Origin: Paraburkholderia sp.
Lineage (GTDB): Bacteria; Pseudomonadota; Gammaproteobacteria; Burkholderiales; Burkholderiaceae
Assembly (NCBI GenBank): GCA_004322045.1
Contig: SCRN01000004.1
Coordinates: forward strand, 62,001 to 126,000
Reading direction: 5' to 3'
Length of the DNA: 64,000 bases
The position numbers were made by a program, and so were the translations under genes. Below the pieces are notes generated by a model that saw nothing but the letters and a program-made list of their open reading frames with translations, was not told the origin of the DNA and did not search any database. This document shows, piece by piece, positions 47,248 to 55,161 of this stretch (positions within the stretch are counted from its first letter, which is position 1; each line of letters opens with the position of its first letter).

Positions 47248-48036
47248 ATGGGTTTTTGCTGCTTGCCGCCGACGAAGAGAGACGCGCGTCCGGCCCCGAG
47301 TCGTCTGGCGCACCGGGGCTCGGTGCGGGCGGCAACGATCGAGTCCGGCCGCCGGCGCATGGAGCTCGTCGGCCGGCGTCTTCCCGCTCCCGGGCTACAG
47401 CCGGAGCCGTCTGCCGACCGGCCCGTCCTTGCCCTCTTGCACCATGCGGCGCTGCTCGCCACCGCTGCGGATTATGTGGCCGGTATCGGTCTGTCGCGCG
47501 AAACCACGCGTGAAATTGCGGCAATCGGAAGAACGCCGCGGGTTCAACGAGAAATCGACCGCCTGACCGGTCTCATCGCGTCGAACAAAGACCTCGCGTG
47601 CTTTATCGAGACCCCGCATGCGAAATGCTACGAGGCATCCCGCGTGGTGTACGACGTCTTATTCAAAGCCGGTTACGTGACGCAGTTGCGGGTATTGGGG
47701 ATGTGGGACGGCATCGGCGACGACTTGCGCAATCACATGGTCGTGCTGGCGAGGATGGACGGGGTGGTGTTCTTCGTCGATATCACCGCGCATCAGTTTC
47801 CCGAGGTGGGAATCAAAGGGCCGCTGGTCGATATCGAACCGAACGCAATGGCGAGATTCATCGCCGGCGGCACGGCGCTGATCAAGTATTGCGACTTTTC
47901 CTACTACGGCCCGGCGCTTGCCTTTGCTTCCTATTCCCTGCTCTCGGGTGCCCAACAACCGCTTGCCGGTGCAACCGTGTTGAAGCCGTTTCCCGATTGG
48001 TATGCGCGTAGCCTGGCCGAGCGTGGCCTGGCCTGA
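47248..48036 (+). CDS. Orphan protein with papain-like Cys-His-Asp pattern, function unknown
   Basis: 262 aa in the longest form; I do not recognise the family. Residues 60-125 are mostly helical. The C-terminal half has HAKCYEASRVVYDVLFKAGY (Cys127 at the start of a helix), NHMVVLARMDGVVFFVDITAHQF (His163, Asp178). This order and spacing resemble papain-fold or transglutaminase-like enzymes, such as the deamidase domains of bacterial toxins. No signal peptide is seen. The start is uncertain: the frame opens with MGFCCLPP at 47248, with no clear ribosome site, and a second ATG is at 47359. It stands alone between zur and kynA. Confidence 0.6.
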   Translation: MGFCCLPPTKRDARPAPSRLAHRGSVRAATIESGRRRMELVGRRLPAPGLQPEPSADRPVLALLHHAALLATAADYVAGIGLSRETTREIAAIGRTPRVQREIDRLTGLIASNKDLACFIETPHAKCYEASRVVYDVLFKAGYVTQLRVLGMWDGIGDDLRNHMVVLARMDGVVFFVDITAHQFPEVGIKGPLVDIEPNAMARFIAGGTALIKYCDFSYYGPALAFASYSLLSGAQQPLAGATVLKPFPDWYARSLAERGLA

Positions 48037-48102
48037 CGCGGCCCGGAGCCCATCAAACCAGGCCGCCGCGCTGGCCGATGCACAGGCGGCGCGGCGCCGA
48101 AC

Positions 48103-49074
48103 CTACAACACGGTCCGTACGTGCCAAAGCTCGGGAAACAGCACGACATCGAGCATCTTACGAAGATAGGGCGCGCCGCTCGTGCCGCCCGTGCCCTGCT
48201 TATAGCCGATGATTCGTTCGACCGTGGTGACATGGCGGAATCGCCATTGCCGGAACGCATCTTCGAGATCGACCAGCTCTTCGGCCATCTCGTACAGGTC
48301 CCAATGCTCGGCCGGGTTGCGATACACCTGCAGCCATGCCGCTTCGACGGAGGCGTCGTGGACGGTCGGCTCGGTCCAATCGCGCTCGAGCCGCTCAGGC
48401 GCGATCGAAAACCCGCGCCGCGCGAGCAGGCGAACGACTTCGTCGTAGAACGAGGGCGCTTCGAGCGCGGCCGTGACGTCAGCGAGCACGTCGGGCCGAT
48501 GCGCATGCGGCCCCAGCATCTGCGCATTCTTGTTGCCGAGCACGAATTCGATCTGCCGGTACTGATACGACTGAAAGCCCGACGACGAACCCAGGTACGG
48601 GCGCATCGCCGTATATTCCGACGGCGTCATCGTCGCGAGGACATTCCATGCCTGCACAAGCTGCTCCATGATGCGCGAGACGCGCGCCAGCATCTTGAAT
48701 GCCGGCGGCAGCTCGTCGCGTTGCACGCAACCGAGCGCCGCACGCAATTCGTAGAGCGCGAGCTTCATCCATAGCTCGCTCGTTTGATGCTGAATGATGA
48801 ACAGCATCTCGTTGTGGTCCGGGGAGCGCGGGTGCTGCGCATGCAGAATCGAACCGAGCGAGAGGTAGTCGCCGTAGCTCATCGATTTGGAGAAATCGAG
48901 TTGCGCGTCGTGCCAGCCTGCGTCGCCCTGCGGCACGTGCGGCGCAGCCTTCAAAATGGCGGCCTGCGCTTCGTCGGCGCCGCTTCCCCCGTGGCCGAAC
49001 GGGCAGCCGCCCGTTTTCGGCGGCGCACTCTCTTGCGTGTCGGGCATGTCGGTCAAGCGCATATGTTCAGTCAT
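48103..49074 (-). CDS. kynA: Tryptophan 2,3-dioxygenase
   Basis: The enzyme has 323 aa. The heme enzyme core is clear: [69 protein letters not shown], and [36 protein letters not shown] with the heme-ligand His. An N-terminal extension of about 45 residues has GGCPFGHGG, a Cys-Pro motif reminiscent of heme regulatory motifs. It opens the tryptophan ring, giving N-formylkynurenine. It is the last gene of kynB-kynU-kynA; the ATG at 49074 follows AAAGGAG. Confidence 0.95.
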   Translation of the reverse strand: MTEHMRLTDMPDTQESAPPKTGGCPFGHGGSGADEAQAAILKAAPHVPQGDAGWHDAQLDFSKSMSYGDYLSLGSILHAQHPRSPDHNEMLFIIQHQTSELWMKLALYELRAALGCVQRDELPPAFKMLARVSRIMEQLVQAWNVLATMTPSEYTAMRPYLGSSSGFQSYQYRQIEFVLGNKNAQMLGPHAHRPDVLADVTAALEAPSFYDEVVRLLARRGFSIAPERLERDWTEPTVHDASVEAAWLQVYRNPAEHWDLYEMAEELVDLEDAFRQWRFRHVTTVERIIGYKQGTGGTSGAPYLRKMLDVVLFPELWHVRTVL

Positions 49075-49091
49075 TTCGGGCTCCTTTCCAT

Positions 49092-50351
49092 TCAGGTGAC
49101 CGAATGCCGGGCGGCGAATTCGGGCGCGCGCCACGCATCGGTTTCCAGCACGTCGCGCAGCGTCTCGACGGCGTCCCACACGTCGACGAAGCGCGTATAG
49201 AGCGGCGTGAAACCGAACCGCAATACGCTCGGTTCACGGTAATCGCCGATCACGCCGCGGGCGATCAAGGCCTGCATGACTTCATAGCCGTGCGGATGCT
49301 CGAAGCTGACATGCGAGCCGCGCTGCGCATGCGCGCGCGGCGTGACGAGCGTCAGCGGCTGTCCGGCGCAGCGGGTCTGCACGAGTTCGATGAACGCATC
49401 GGTGAGCGCGAGCGACTTTCGCCGGATCGCTTGCATATCGGTGGCGAGAAAGACGTCCAGCCCCGCTTCGACGAGCGACATCGAGACGATCGGCTGCGTG
49501 CCGCACAGAAAGCGGCCGATGCCTTGGCCCGGCGCATAAACCGGATCCATTTCGAACGGCGCGCGATGTCCCCACCAGCCCGACAGTGGCTGCGCCAGCG
49601 CGTCCTGATGGCGTCTGGCGACCCACGCGAAAGCAGGCGAGCCGGGGCCGCCGTTCAGGTACTTGTAGGTGCAGCCGACGGCAAAATCGGCATGCACGCC
49701 GTTCAGATCGACGGGCACCGCGCCGGCCGAGTGGGCGAGATCCCAAAGCGCGAGCGCGCCCGCGCGCTGAATGACCTGGGTGAGCGCGGCCATGTCGTGC
49801 ATGTAGCCGGTTCGATAATTGACGTGCGTGATCATCGCCACGGCCGTGTCCTCGCCGATAGCGTCGGGCAACTCGGCGGGATCGTCGACGAGCCGCAGCG
49901 AATACCCGCGATCGAGCTGCTCGATGAGCCCTTGGGCGATGTAGAGGTCGGTCGGAAAGTTGGCCCGTTCCGAGACGATCACGCGCCGGCCGGAATCGCG
50001 CTCGCAAGCCATCTTCAGCGCCGCGGACAGCAGCTTGAACAGATTGACCGAAATCGTGTCGGTGACGACGATCTCGTCGGGCGCGGCGCCGACGAGCGGT
50101 GCGAGCTTATCGCCGAGACGGCGCGGCAACGCGAACCAGCCCGCCGCGTTCCAACTGCGAATGAGCCCTTCGGTCCACTCGCGTGCGATGACCTCTTGCG
50201 CCCGGGCGGCGGCGGCAGTGGGCGGCACCCCGAGCGAGTTGCCGTCTAGATAAATGACGTCGGGGGTCAGCGCGAACCGGTCGCGCAACCCTGCAAGGGG
50301 ATCGTCGCCGTCGAGCGCGATCGCATCGTTACGAGTCTTCATGAGGTTCAT
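49092..50351 (-). CDS. kynU: Kynureninase
   Basis: A 419-aa PLP enzyme. It has [11 protein letters not shown] near the start, [16 protein letters not shown], and the PLP lysine in [15 protein letters not shown]. It cleaves kynurenine to anthranilate and alanine. Two ATGs are possible (50351 and 50342) and neither has a strong ribosome site. It is followed by kynA after 17 bp. The kynB gene ends 87 bp upstream of it. Confidence 0.95.
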   Translation of the reverse strand: MNLMKTRNDAIALDGDDPLAGLRDRFALTPDVIYLDGNSLGVPPTAAAARAQEVIAREWTEGLIRSWNAAGWFALPRRLGDKLAPLVGAAPDEIVVTDTISVNLFKLLSAALKMACERDSGRRVIVSERANFPTDLYIAQGLIEQLDRGYSLRLVDDPAELPDAIGEDTAVAMITHVNYRTGYMHDMAALTQVIQRAGALALWDLAHSAGAVPVDLNGVHADFAVGCTYKYLNGGPGSPAFAWVARRHQDALAQPLSGWWGHRAPFEMDPVYAPGQGIGRFLCGTQPIVSMSLVEAGLDVFLATDMQAIRRKSLALTDAFIELVQTRCAGQPLTLVTPRAHAQRGSHVSFEHPHGYEVMQALIARGVIGDYREPSVLRFGFTPLYTRFVDVWDAVETLRDVLETDAWRAPEFAARHSVT

Positions 50352-50438
50352 CGAAAGGTTGAAAGTAATGAAAGGTCGACGCTCGTATGGGAAAAACCGA
50401 AGCGACCGGTGCGAACTTGGCGGCCGAGCGTGCCGCGG

Positions 50439-51065
50439 TTATCGCCTGAGCACGGCCCGCACGGGGCTTGCATCGAGCGTGGTGAACTTGAGCGGCAATG
50501 CGATCAATTCGTAATCGCCGGGCGCGACATCGTCGAGCACGAGCCCCTCCAAGATCGACATGCGTTGAGCGCGCACGCGCCCGTGAGCGTCCATCGTCTT
50601 GGACTCCTGCGGGTCGAGCGACGGCGTGTCGATGCCGATTAGCGTGACGCCGCGTTGCGCAAGAAAATCTATGGTCTCGGGAGCGACGGCGCAAAAAGCG
50701 CTGTCCCAGCGCGCGACGGGGGCCTGCCTGTAAGTGCGCAGCAATACGCGCGGCGGCAGGGCGTCGGCGTACTGGGCGATATGGTCGGGCAAGACGAGCG
50801 GCGCGGCGCCGATGCAATGGATGACGCGGCACGGGCCCAAGTAGGGATCGAGGGGGACCGCTCCGATCGCGGCCCCGTGCGCATCGTAGTGCAGCGGCGC
50901 GTCGGCGTGCGCGCCCGTGTGCGGCGAGCAAGTAAGCCGCGCGACATTGACGGGCGAACCGGCCTCCATGCGCCAAACGCGCTCGACGCCCACCGGCGTG
51001 TCGCCGGGCCAGACCGGCGTATCCGCGCCGATCGGCGGAGAGATGTCCCAAATTGTCTCCTGCAT
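50439..51065 (-). CDS. kynB: Kynurenine formamidase
   Basis: A 208-aa cyclase-like metal hydrolase. The signature [12 protein letters not shown] (H-x3-H-x-D) binds the zinc pair. [18 protein letters not shown] at the start and [11 protein letters not shown] are conserved in KynB. It hydrolyses N-formylkynurenine to kynurenine and formate. It is first in the kynBUA operon and divergent from the Lrp-type regulator gene 130 bp away. Confidence 0.94.
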   Translation of the reverse strand: MQETIWDISPPIGADTPVWPGDTPVGVERVWRMEAGSPVNVARLTCSPHTGAHADAPLHYDAHGAAIGAVPLDPYLGPCRVIHCIGAAPLVLPDHIAQYADALPPRVLLRTYRQAPVARWDSAFCAVAPETIDFLAQRGVTLIGIDTPSLDPQESKTMDAHGRVRAQRMSILEGLVLDDVAPGDYELIALPLKFTTLDASPVRAVLRR

Positions 51066-51080
51066 GTCTCCTCACTCGTC

Positions 51081-51129
51081 GGCAAGCTTTGCGTCGATGA
51101 TAGGCAACTTCGCGCGCAAAGTGCTTGCG
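51081..51129. promoter_or_regulatory. Paired dyads in the kynB-kynR control region
   Basis: CGCAAAGTGCTTGCG (51115-51129) has perfect 5-bp arms, CGCAA/TTGCG, in a 15-bp frame typical of Lrp/AsnC sites. GGCAAGCTTTGCG (51081-51093) is a related dyad with one mismatch and a shorter spacer, 15 bp upstream of the kynB start. Centres are about 35 bp apart. Confidence 0.55.
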
Positions 51130-51195
51130 AAATTCTCGCCACCGCCGGGGCGGACTAGAACATAATTCGAGACAAACCTAAAAAGGGGGCCAAAA

Positions 51196-51684
51196 ATGAA
51201 CGCGATCTCGCTAGACGCCACGGATTGCCGCATCCTGAGCGTCCTGCAGAACGAAGGCCGGATCAGCAATCTGGATCTCGCGGACCGTATTTCGTTATCG
51301 CCGTCGGCGTGTTTGCGCAGGCTGCGGCTATTGGAAGAGCAAGGCGTGATCGAGCGTTACCGGGCATGCCTGAACCGCGAGGCGCTCGGTTTCGAGCTCG
51401 AAGCTTTCGTTCAGGTTTCGATGCGCAACGATCAGGAAAATTGGCATGAACGGTTCGCCGACGCCGTGCGCGCGTGGCCGGAAGTCGTCGGGGCCTTCGT
51501 CATCACCGGGGAAAGCCATTACCTGCTGCACGTGCTGGCGCACAACCTCAAGCATTACTCCGACTTCGTACTGAACAAGCTGTATAAAGCACCCGGCGTC
51601 ATGGACATCCGCTCGAACATCGTGCTGCAGACCTTGAAAGTGGACTCCGGGGTCCCCGTCTCAGCGGAAGGCGGGCCGCGTTAG
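51196..51684 (+). CDS. kynR: Lrp/AsnC-family regulator of kynurenine genes (KynR-like)
   Basis: The regulator has 162 aa. It has an N-terminal HTH (LDATDCRILSVLQNEGRISNLDLADRISLSPSACLRRLRLLEEQGVIERYRACL) and a C-terminal RAM domain (LEAFVQVSMRNDQENWHERFADAVRAWPEVVGAFVITGESHYLLHVLAHN). Divergent placement next to kynBUA matches the KynR arrangement described in Pseudomonas, where kynurenine is the effector. Homology plus position supports the name. Confidence 0.87.
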   Translation: MNAISLDATDCRILSVLQNEGRISNLDLADRISLSPSACLRRLRLLEEQGVIERYRACLNREALGFELEAFVQVSMRNDQENWHERFADAVRAWPEVVGAFVITGESHYLLHVLAHNLKHYSDFVLNKLYKAPGVMDIRSNIVLQTLKVDSGVPVSAEGGPR

Positions 51685-51824
51685 CGCTGACGCGCCGCGC
51701 CTAAGAAGAATCGAAAATAGCGCGCAGGCGGGGGTAATTCGGTCCTAGATGACGGCTCGAATGCGCTTGCCGGCGCGCGTCGCCGTAGGTTGTCCGCTCT
51801 TTGCGACCTTGCGTGGAGGTACAA

Positions 51825-52472
51825 ATGAAGTGGAAAGAAGCGGCCATCGTTCTCCTGGATCCCGCCGATCGGGTCATCAGAGATGCGGCTTATGTCTGGC
51901 GGGAGCGCTATTGCATTCCCACCGAGCGAAGCTTCTCGTTTCGATATCCGCCGGGGCGGGCGCTCGCCGGGCAACCTCCGTTGGGGTTCAAGCCGCTCGA
52001 ACCCGGATCGTTGTCGTTTAGCGGCCTTGGAACGAAGCTCATCGTCGTCAGCCACGGGCTGCCCGACGGATTGGCGCTGCGGCGCACGATTCTCGACAGC
52101 GGGCAAGTTGCGAAATTGCTCGCGGTGTGCGGCTTGAGAGAAGTCGGCCTGCTGGCGTTCAAAGGGTGCCTGATCGGCAAGGCGGCGTTTCTGGACAGGC
52201 TCGTCGCGCATTTGTCGAGCCGGAGCATCGGGGTGGGCTGGCTGATCGGCTACAAGGACGTGTCGCGCACGCAAACGCTGATTCTCGATACGCCCGCGAG
52301 CGGGCCGCGCACTTACGGTTATGAAGCGATCGGCACGATGGACCTGCTGGTGCGCAACGCAACCGAGAAGCTGCCCGACGCCGAGCGCGTCAAGATCGTC
52401 AAAGGCAACCGCTTCGTCCTGCCGACGGGTGGAGCGAGCCGGCGCTACGGCGCGCAAGCGACGTGGGTGTGA
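51825..52472 (+). CDS. Orphan protein with caspase-like His-Cys pattern, function unknown
   Basis: 215 aa; I do not recognise a named family. The centre reads like a clan-CD (caspase/CHAT/C80-type) core: a strand ending in His-Gly (KLIVVSHGLPDG, His77), a helix, then a strand ending in Cys-x2-Gly (VGLLAFKGCLIGKAAF, Cys115), 38 residues apart. A conserved-looking NRFVLPTGG lies near the end. There is no signal peptide or membrane helix. The ATG at 51825 has GGAGG about 6 bp upstream, so it is well supported as a gene. It follows kynR by 140 bp. Confidence 0.6.
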   Translation: MKWKEAAIVLLDPADRVIRDAAYVWRERYCIPTERSFSFRYPPGRALAGQPPLGFKPLEPGSLSFSGLGTKLIVVSHGLPDGLALRRTILDSGQVAKLLAVCGLREVGLLAFKGCLIGKAAFLDRLVAHLSSRSIGVGWLIGYKDVSRTQTLILDTPASGPRTYGYEAIGTMDLLVRNATEKLPDAERVKIVKGNRFVLPTGGASRRYGAQATWV

Positions 52473-52508
52473 TCGCGGGGCCGCTAGAACGTGGCGAGGG
52501 AGAGGGAT

Positions 52509-53018
52509 CTAGAGCGGCTTGACCCCATGAAACGCCCCCCCATGAAAAATGAGCGGGGCGATTTCGTCGGCGTTTGGATGCACGCCGCAGCGTTCGACTT
52601 CGCCCACGAAGATCACGTGGTCGCCTTCCTCGTAGCGGCTGCGGTTATGGCACTCGAACCATGCCAGCGCGCCGTCGAGCACGGGCATGCCCGTATCGCT
52701 GGCCGCGTGCGAGACGCCGGCGAAGCGGTCGCCCTTCACCGTCGCGAAGCGATTGCATAGATCGAGCTGCTCGGCCGCCAGCACGTTCACCACGTAATGG
52801 CTGTTCATCTGGAACACGGGCATCGAGGCCGACTTAGTCGCGAGACTCCACAGCACGAGCGGCGGGTTGAGCGACACCGAATTGAAGGAGCTGGCCGTGA
52901 TGCCGATCAGTTGCCCAGAAGGCGCGCGCGTCGTGATGACCGTCACGCCTGTAGCGAACTGACCGAGCGCGCGGCGAAAGGCGGCGACGTCGAAATTCGG
53001 AGGGCTCGCGCGCTTCAT
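52509..53018 (-). CDS. Flavin reductase family protein (FMN-binding split barrel)
   Basis: A 169-aa protein with the signature of flavin reductases coupled to monooxygenases: FRRALGQFATGVTVITTRAPSGQLIGITASSFNSVSLNPPLVLWSL, then FVVNVLAAEQ-like (YVVNVLAAEQLDLCNRFA) and DHVIFVGEVERC. It supplies reduced flavin from NAD(P)H. No partner oxygenase is adjacent, so its physiological partner is unknown. It converges on the orphan gene at 51825. Confidence 0.88.
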   Translation of the reverse strand: MKRASPPNFDVAAFRRALGQFATGVTVITTRAPSGQLIGITASSFNSVSLNPPLVLWSLATKSASMPVFQMNSHYVVNVLAAEQLDLCNRFATVKGDRFAGVSHAASDTGMPVLDGALAWFECHNRSRYEEGDHVIFVGEVERCGVHPNADEIAPLIFHGGAFHGVKPL

Positions 53019-53244
53019 GTGGCCACGGCTCCGGCTTGCGAGGCAGCCGCGGAAGGCAGCCCATACGAGAGCGCGGGCGAAAAGAAGAAGTCCAAAATTG
53101 AAATTTCGTTGCTTGAGTCGGCGAGTAAGCTGAGATTTTAATGGAATCGGCTCGTCTTGCCGCGCCGCTTATCTTGCCGTCGTCGGCGAGCGCCGATCGG
53201 CGTCGCAGGTTGTCTCAAAACGCACTAAGCTTGTCTTTCTGAGC

Positions 53245-53270
53245 GCAGCGCGCGAGCGCACGCGCGCTGC
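53245..53270. promoter_or_regulatory. Perfect 10-bp inverted repeat in the msrA leader
   Basis: GCAGCGCGCG (53245-53254) and CGCGCGCTGC (53261-53270) pair perfectly around a 6-nt loop, giving a very stable GC hairpin 34 bp before the msrA start. No T-run follows, so it is not a classical terminator. The rest of the 286-bp gap from 53019 shows nothing else clear. Confidence 0.6.
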
Positions 53271-53304
53271 ACCGTGTCGTGCTTGAAACAGGAGAGCGAA
53301 AGCC

Positions 53305-53856
53305 ATGAGTCAGACGAGCGAAACCGCCACGTTGGGCGGCGGATGCTTCTGGTGCCTAGAGGCCGTCTACGCCGATGTCGAGGGCGTGAGGAGCGTCGAA
53401 TCGGGCTACGCGGGCGGCGCGCTCGCGCATCCGACGTACGAGCAGGTGTGCGACGGCGGGACGGGGCATGCCGAGGTGGTCAAAGTAGAGTTCGATCCCG
53501 CACGGATCAGCTACCACGAGATCTTGAAGATCTTTTTTGCGATCCACGATCCGACGCAACTGAACCGCCAAGGCAACGATGTCGGTGAGCAGTACCGGTC
53601 GGTCATCTTTACGCATGACGATCGCCAGCGCGAGATCGCGATCGAGGCGATTCGCGAGCTCGAGCGCGACCATGTCTACGACGCGCCGATCGTCACGCGG
53701 GTCGAACCGCTCGAGGGCAATTACTGGCCCGCCGAGCCCTATCATCAGCGTTATTTCGCGCAGCATCCCGAACAGGGCTATTGCACGTTCGTCGTCGCCC
53801 CGAAGGTGGCCAAGTTCCGCGCGAAGTTCGCGAGCTGGATGCGCCCTGGCGCGTGA
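53305..53856 (+). CDS. msrA: Peptide-methionine (S)-S-oxide reductase
   Basis: The enzyme has 183 aa. The active-site motif is GGCFWC (Cys14 catalytic), followed by YAGGALAHPTYEQVCDGGTGHAEVVKVEFDP and FFAIHDPTQLNRQGNDVGEQYRSVIF, all typical of MsrA. It repairs methionine S-sulfoxide using thioredoxin. CAGGAGAG lies before the ATG. The protein ends at a short WMRPGA tail. Confidence 0.95.
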   Translation: MSQTSETATLGGGCFWCLEAVYADVEGVRSVESGYAGGALAHPTYEQVCDGGTGHAEVVKVEFDPARISYHEILKIFFAIHDPTQLNRQGNDVGEQYRSVIFTHDDRQREIAIEAIRELERDHVYDAPIVTRVEPLEGNYWPAEPYHQRYFAQHPEQGYCTFVVAPKVAKFRAKFASWMRPGA

Positions 53857-53941
53857 GCCGCGCCGGTCGCGTCGTGGCTCCCTCCGATTTCGGCCCCCCC
53901 GGCCGCCCGGGCGATACCGCGCAGTTCGCGCGTGCCTATGC

Positions 53942-55126
53942 CTATGCCGCCGCCGCCGCGCCCTCGCCCGGGCGCGCCTCATCGCGTAACCGAGCGCAAG
54001 CCGTGGCGATCTCGCGTGCGAGTGCGACGCAGCTGAGCGGCGCCGAGCCCTCCGCCTTGTTGTTCGTGACGATCAACACGGGCTGGCCCGCGATGGCATA
54101 CCGGGCGGCGAGCTCCGCGAGCGCGGCGCGAGTGGCCAGGTCTTCGTCGACGAGCTTGTCGAACGGTTCGTACTTGGCCTTCGCTTGCTCATACTTGAAC
54201 CCGCCATGCAGGCTCCAGCGCACGATGAGCGGCCCGCTCGGCGCGTCGCCGTCGAGCAGCGCAAGCGCGGCCGCCTGGCGCAACGGCTCGGGCATGCGCG
54301 CATGTAGCCCCACGCAATAGCGCACGCCGCGCTCGCGCAGCATGCGGATCAAGCGCGGCGTGAGCAGGCACGCATCGCGAATTTCCAACGCGTAGCAGGG
54401 ATTGAATGCGTGGGCCGGGTCCGCGCTGAACGAGGGCAAGGGGGGCAGCGCGTCGAAGAATGCGCCCAGTCTGTCGACGAACGCGGCGGGGTCGGCCAGG
54501 ATGCGCTCGGGTAAAGGCGGAAATTGGAATACGAGCGCGCCCGCCTTCGCGCCGAGCCCTTCTAGGCAGGGTGTGACGAATTCGCGGCTGGCGAGCTGCG
54601 CGTCGAGGAAACAGGGATTGTCGGCGATCGGCATGCCGCGTTCCGCGCGCAGCGTTGCGTCGGTCACCGAGGCAGGCGCTTTGACGATGAAGCGAAAGTC
54701 GTCGGGAACCTGTTGCGCATAGCGCAGGTAATCGGCCACGGAAAGCGGCGCGTAAAACGAGCGGTCGATGCTGACCGTGCGCAGCAGCGGATGTGCGCCG
54801 TAGGCCCCGAGACCGTCGCGCGCGAGCTTCGCGTCGCTGTAGGCTTGCCCGTAGACGATGCCTTCCCAGCCTGGAAAGGACCACGACGAGGTGCCCAGAT
54901 GCACCTGCCGCGGCAATGCCTGCGCCGCGTCCAGTACGTCGGGGGATGGTGTTGCGGGCAGCACGGCTTTAGTGCGCCGCGGGCGCTGGCCGGGCGTGTC
55001 GCCGGCGGCGGCGGGACCGCCGCCGCTCGTGGGCGGATTGGACGCGCGAGGCGGCGCCGGCTCAGGCGGGCCGGCGTCCGAATTGCCGAATAAATCGAAT
55101 TGCGGGTCGTCGTTCTCATCTGCCAT
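53942..55126 (-). CDS. DUF72 domain-containing protein
   Basis: 394 aa. A variable N-terminal stretch (1-70, Pro/Gly/Ala-rich) with DPQFDLFG precedes a DUF72 TIM-barrel-like domain (VHLGTSSWSFPGWEGIVYG, LRTVSIDRSFYAPLSVADYLRYAQQVPDDFRFIVKAPASVT, ALVFQFPP, ALEIRD, LIVTNNKAEGSAP). DUF72 has no firmly established function. The DLFG motif near the N-terminus is a recurrent short motif in these proteins; its role is unknown. The ATG at 55126 is the first in-frame start at that motif. Confidence 0.85.
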   Translation of the reverse strand: MADENDDPQFDLFGNSDAGPPEPAPPRASNPPTSGGGPAAAGDTPGQRPRRTKAVLPATPSPDVLDAAQALPRQVHLGTSSWSFPGWEGIVYGQAYSDAKLARDGLGAYGAHPLLRTVSIDRSFYAPLSVADYLRYAQQVPDDFRFIVKAPASVTDATLRAERGMPIADNPCFLDAQLASREFVTPCLEGLGAKAGALVFQFPPLPERILADPAAFVDRLGAFFDALPPLPSFSADPAHAFNPCYALEIRDACLLTPRLIRMLRERGVRYCVGLHARMPEPLRQAAALALLDGDAPSGPLIVRWSLHGGFKYEQAKAKYEPFDKLVDEDLATRAALAELAARYAIAGQPVLIVTNNKAEGSAPLSCVALAREIATACARLRDEARPGEGAAAAA

Positions 55127-55161
55127 CGAATGCCGGGCCCGCCCATGGGCCCAATTCCACG

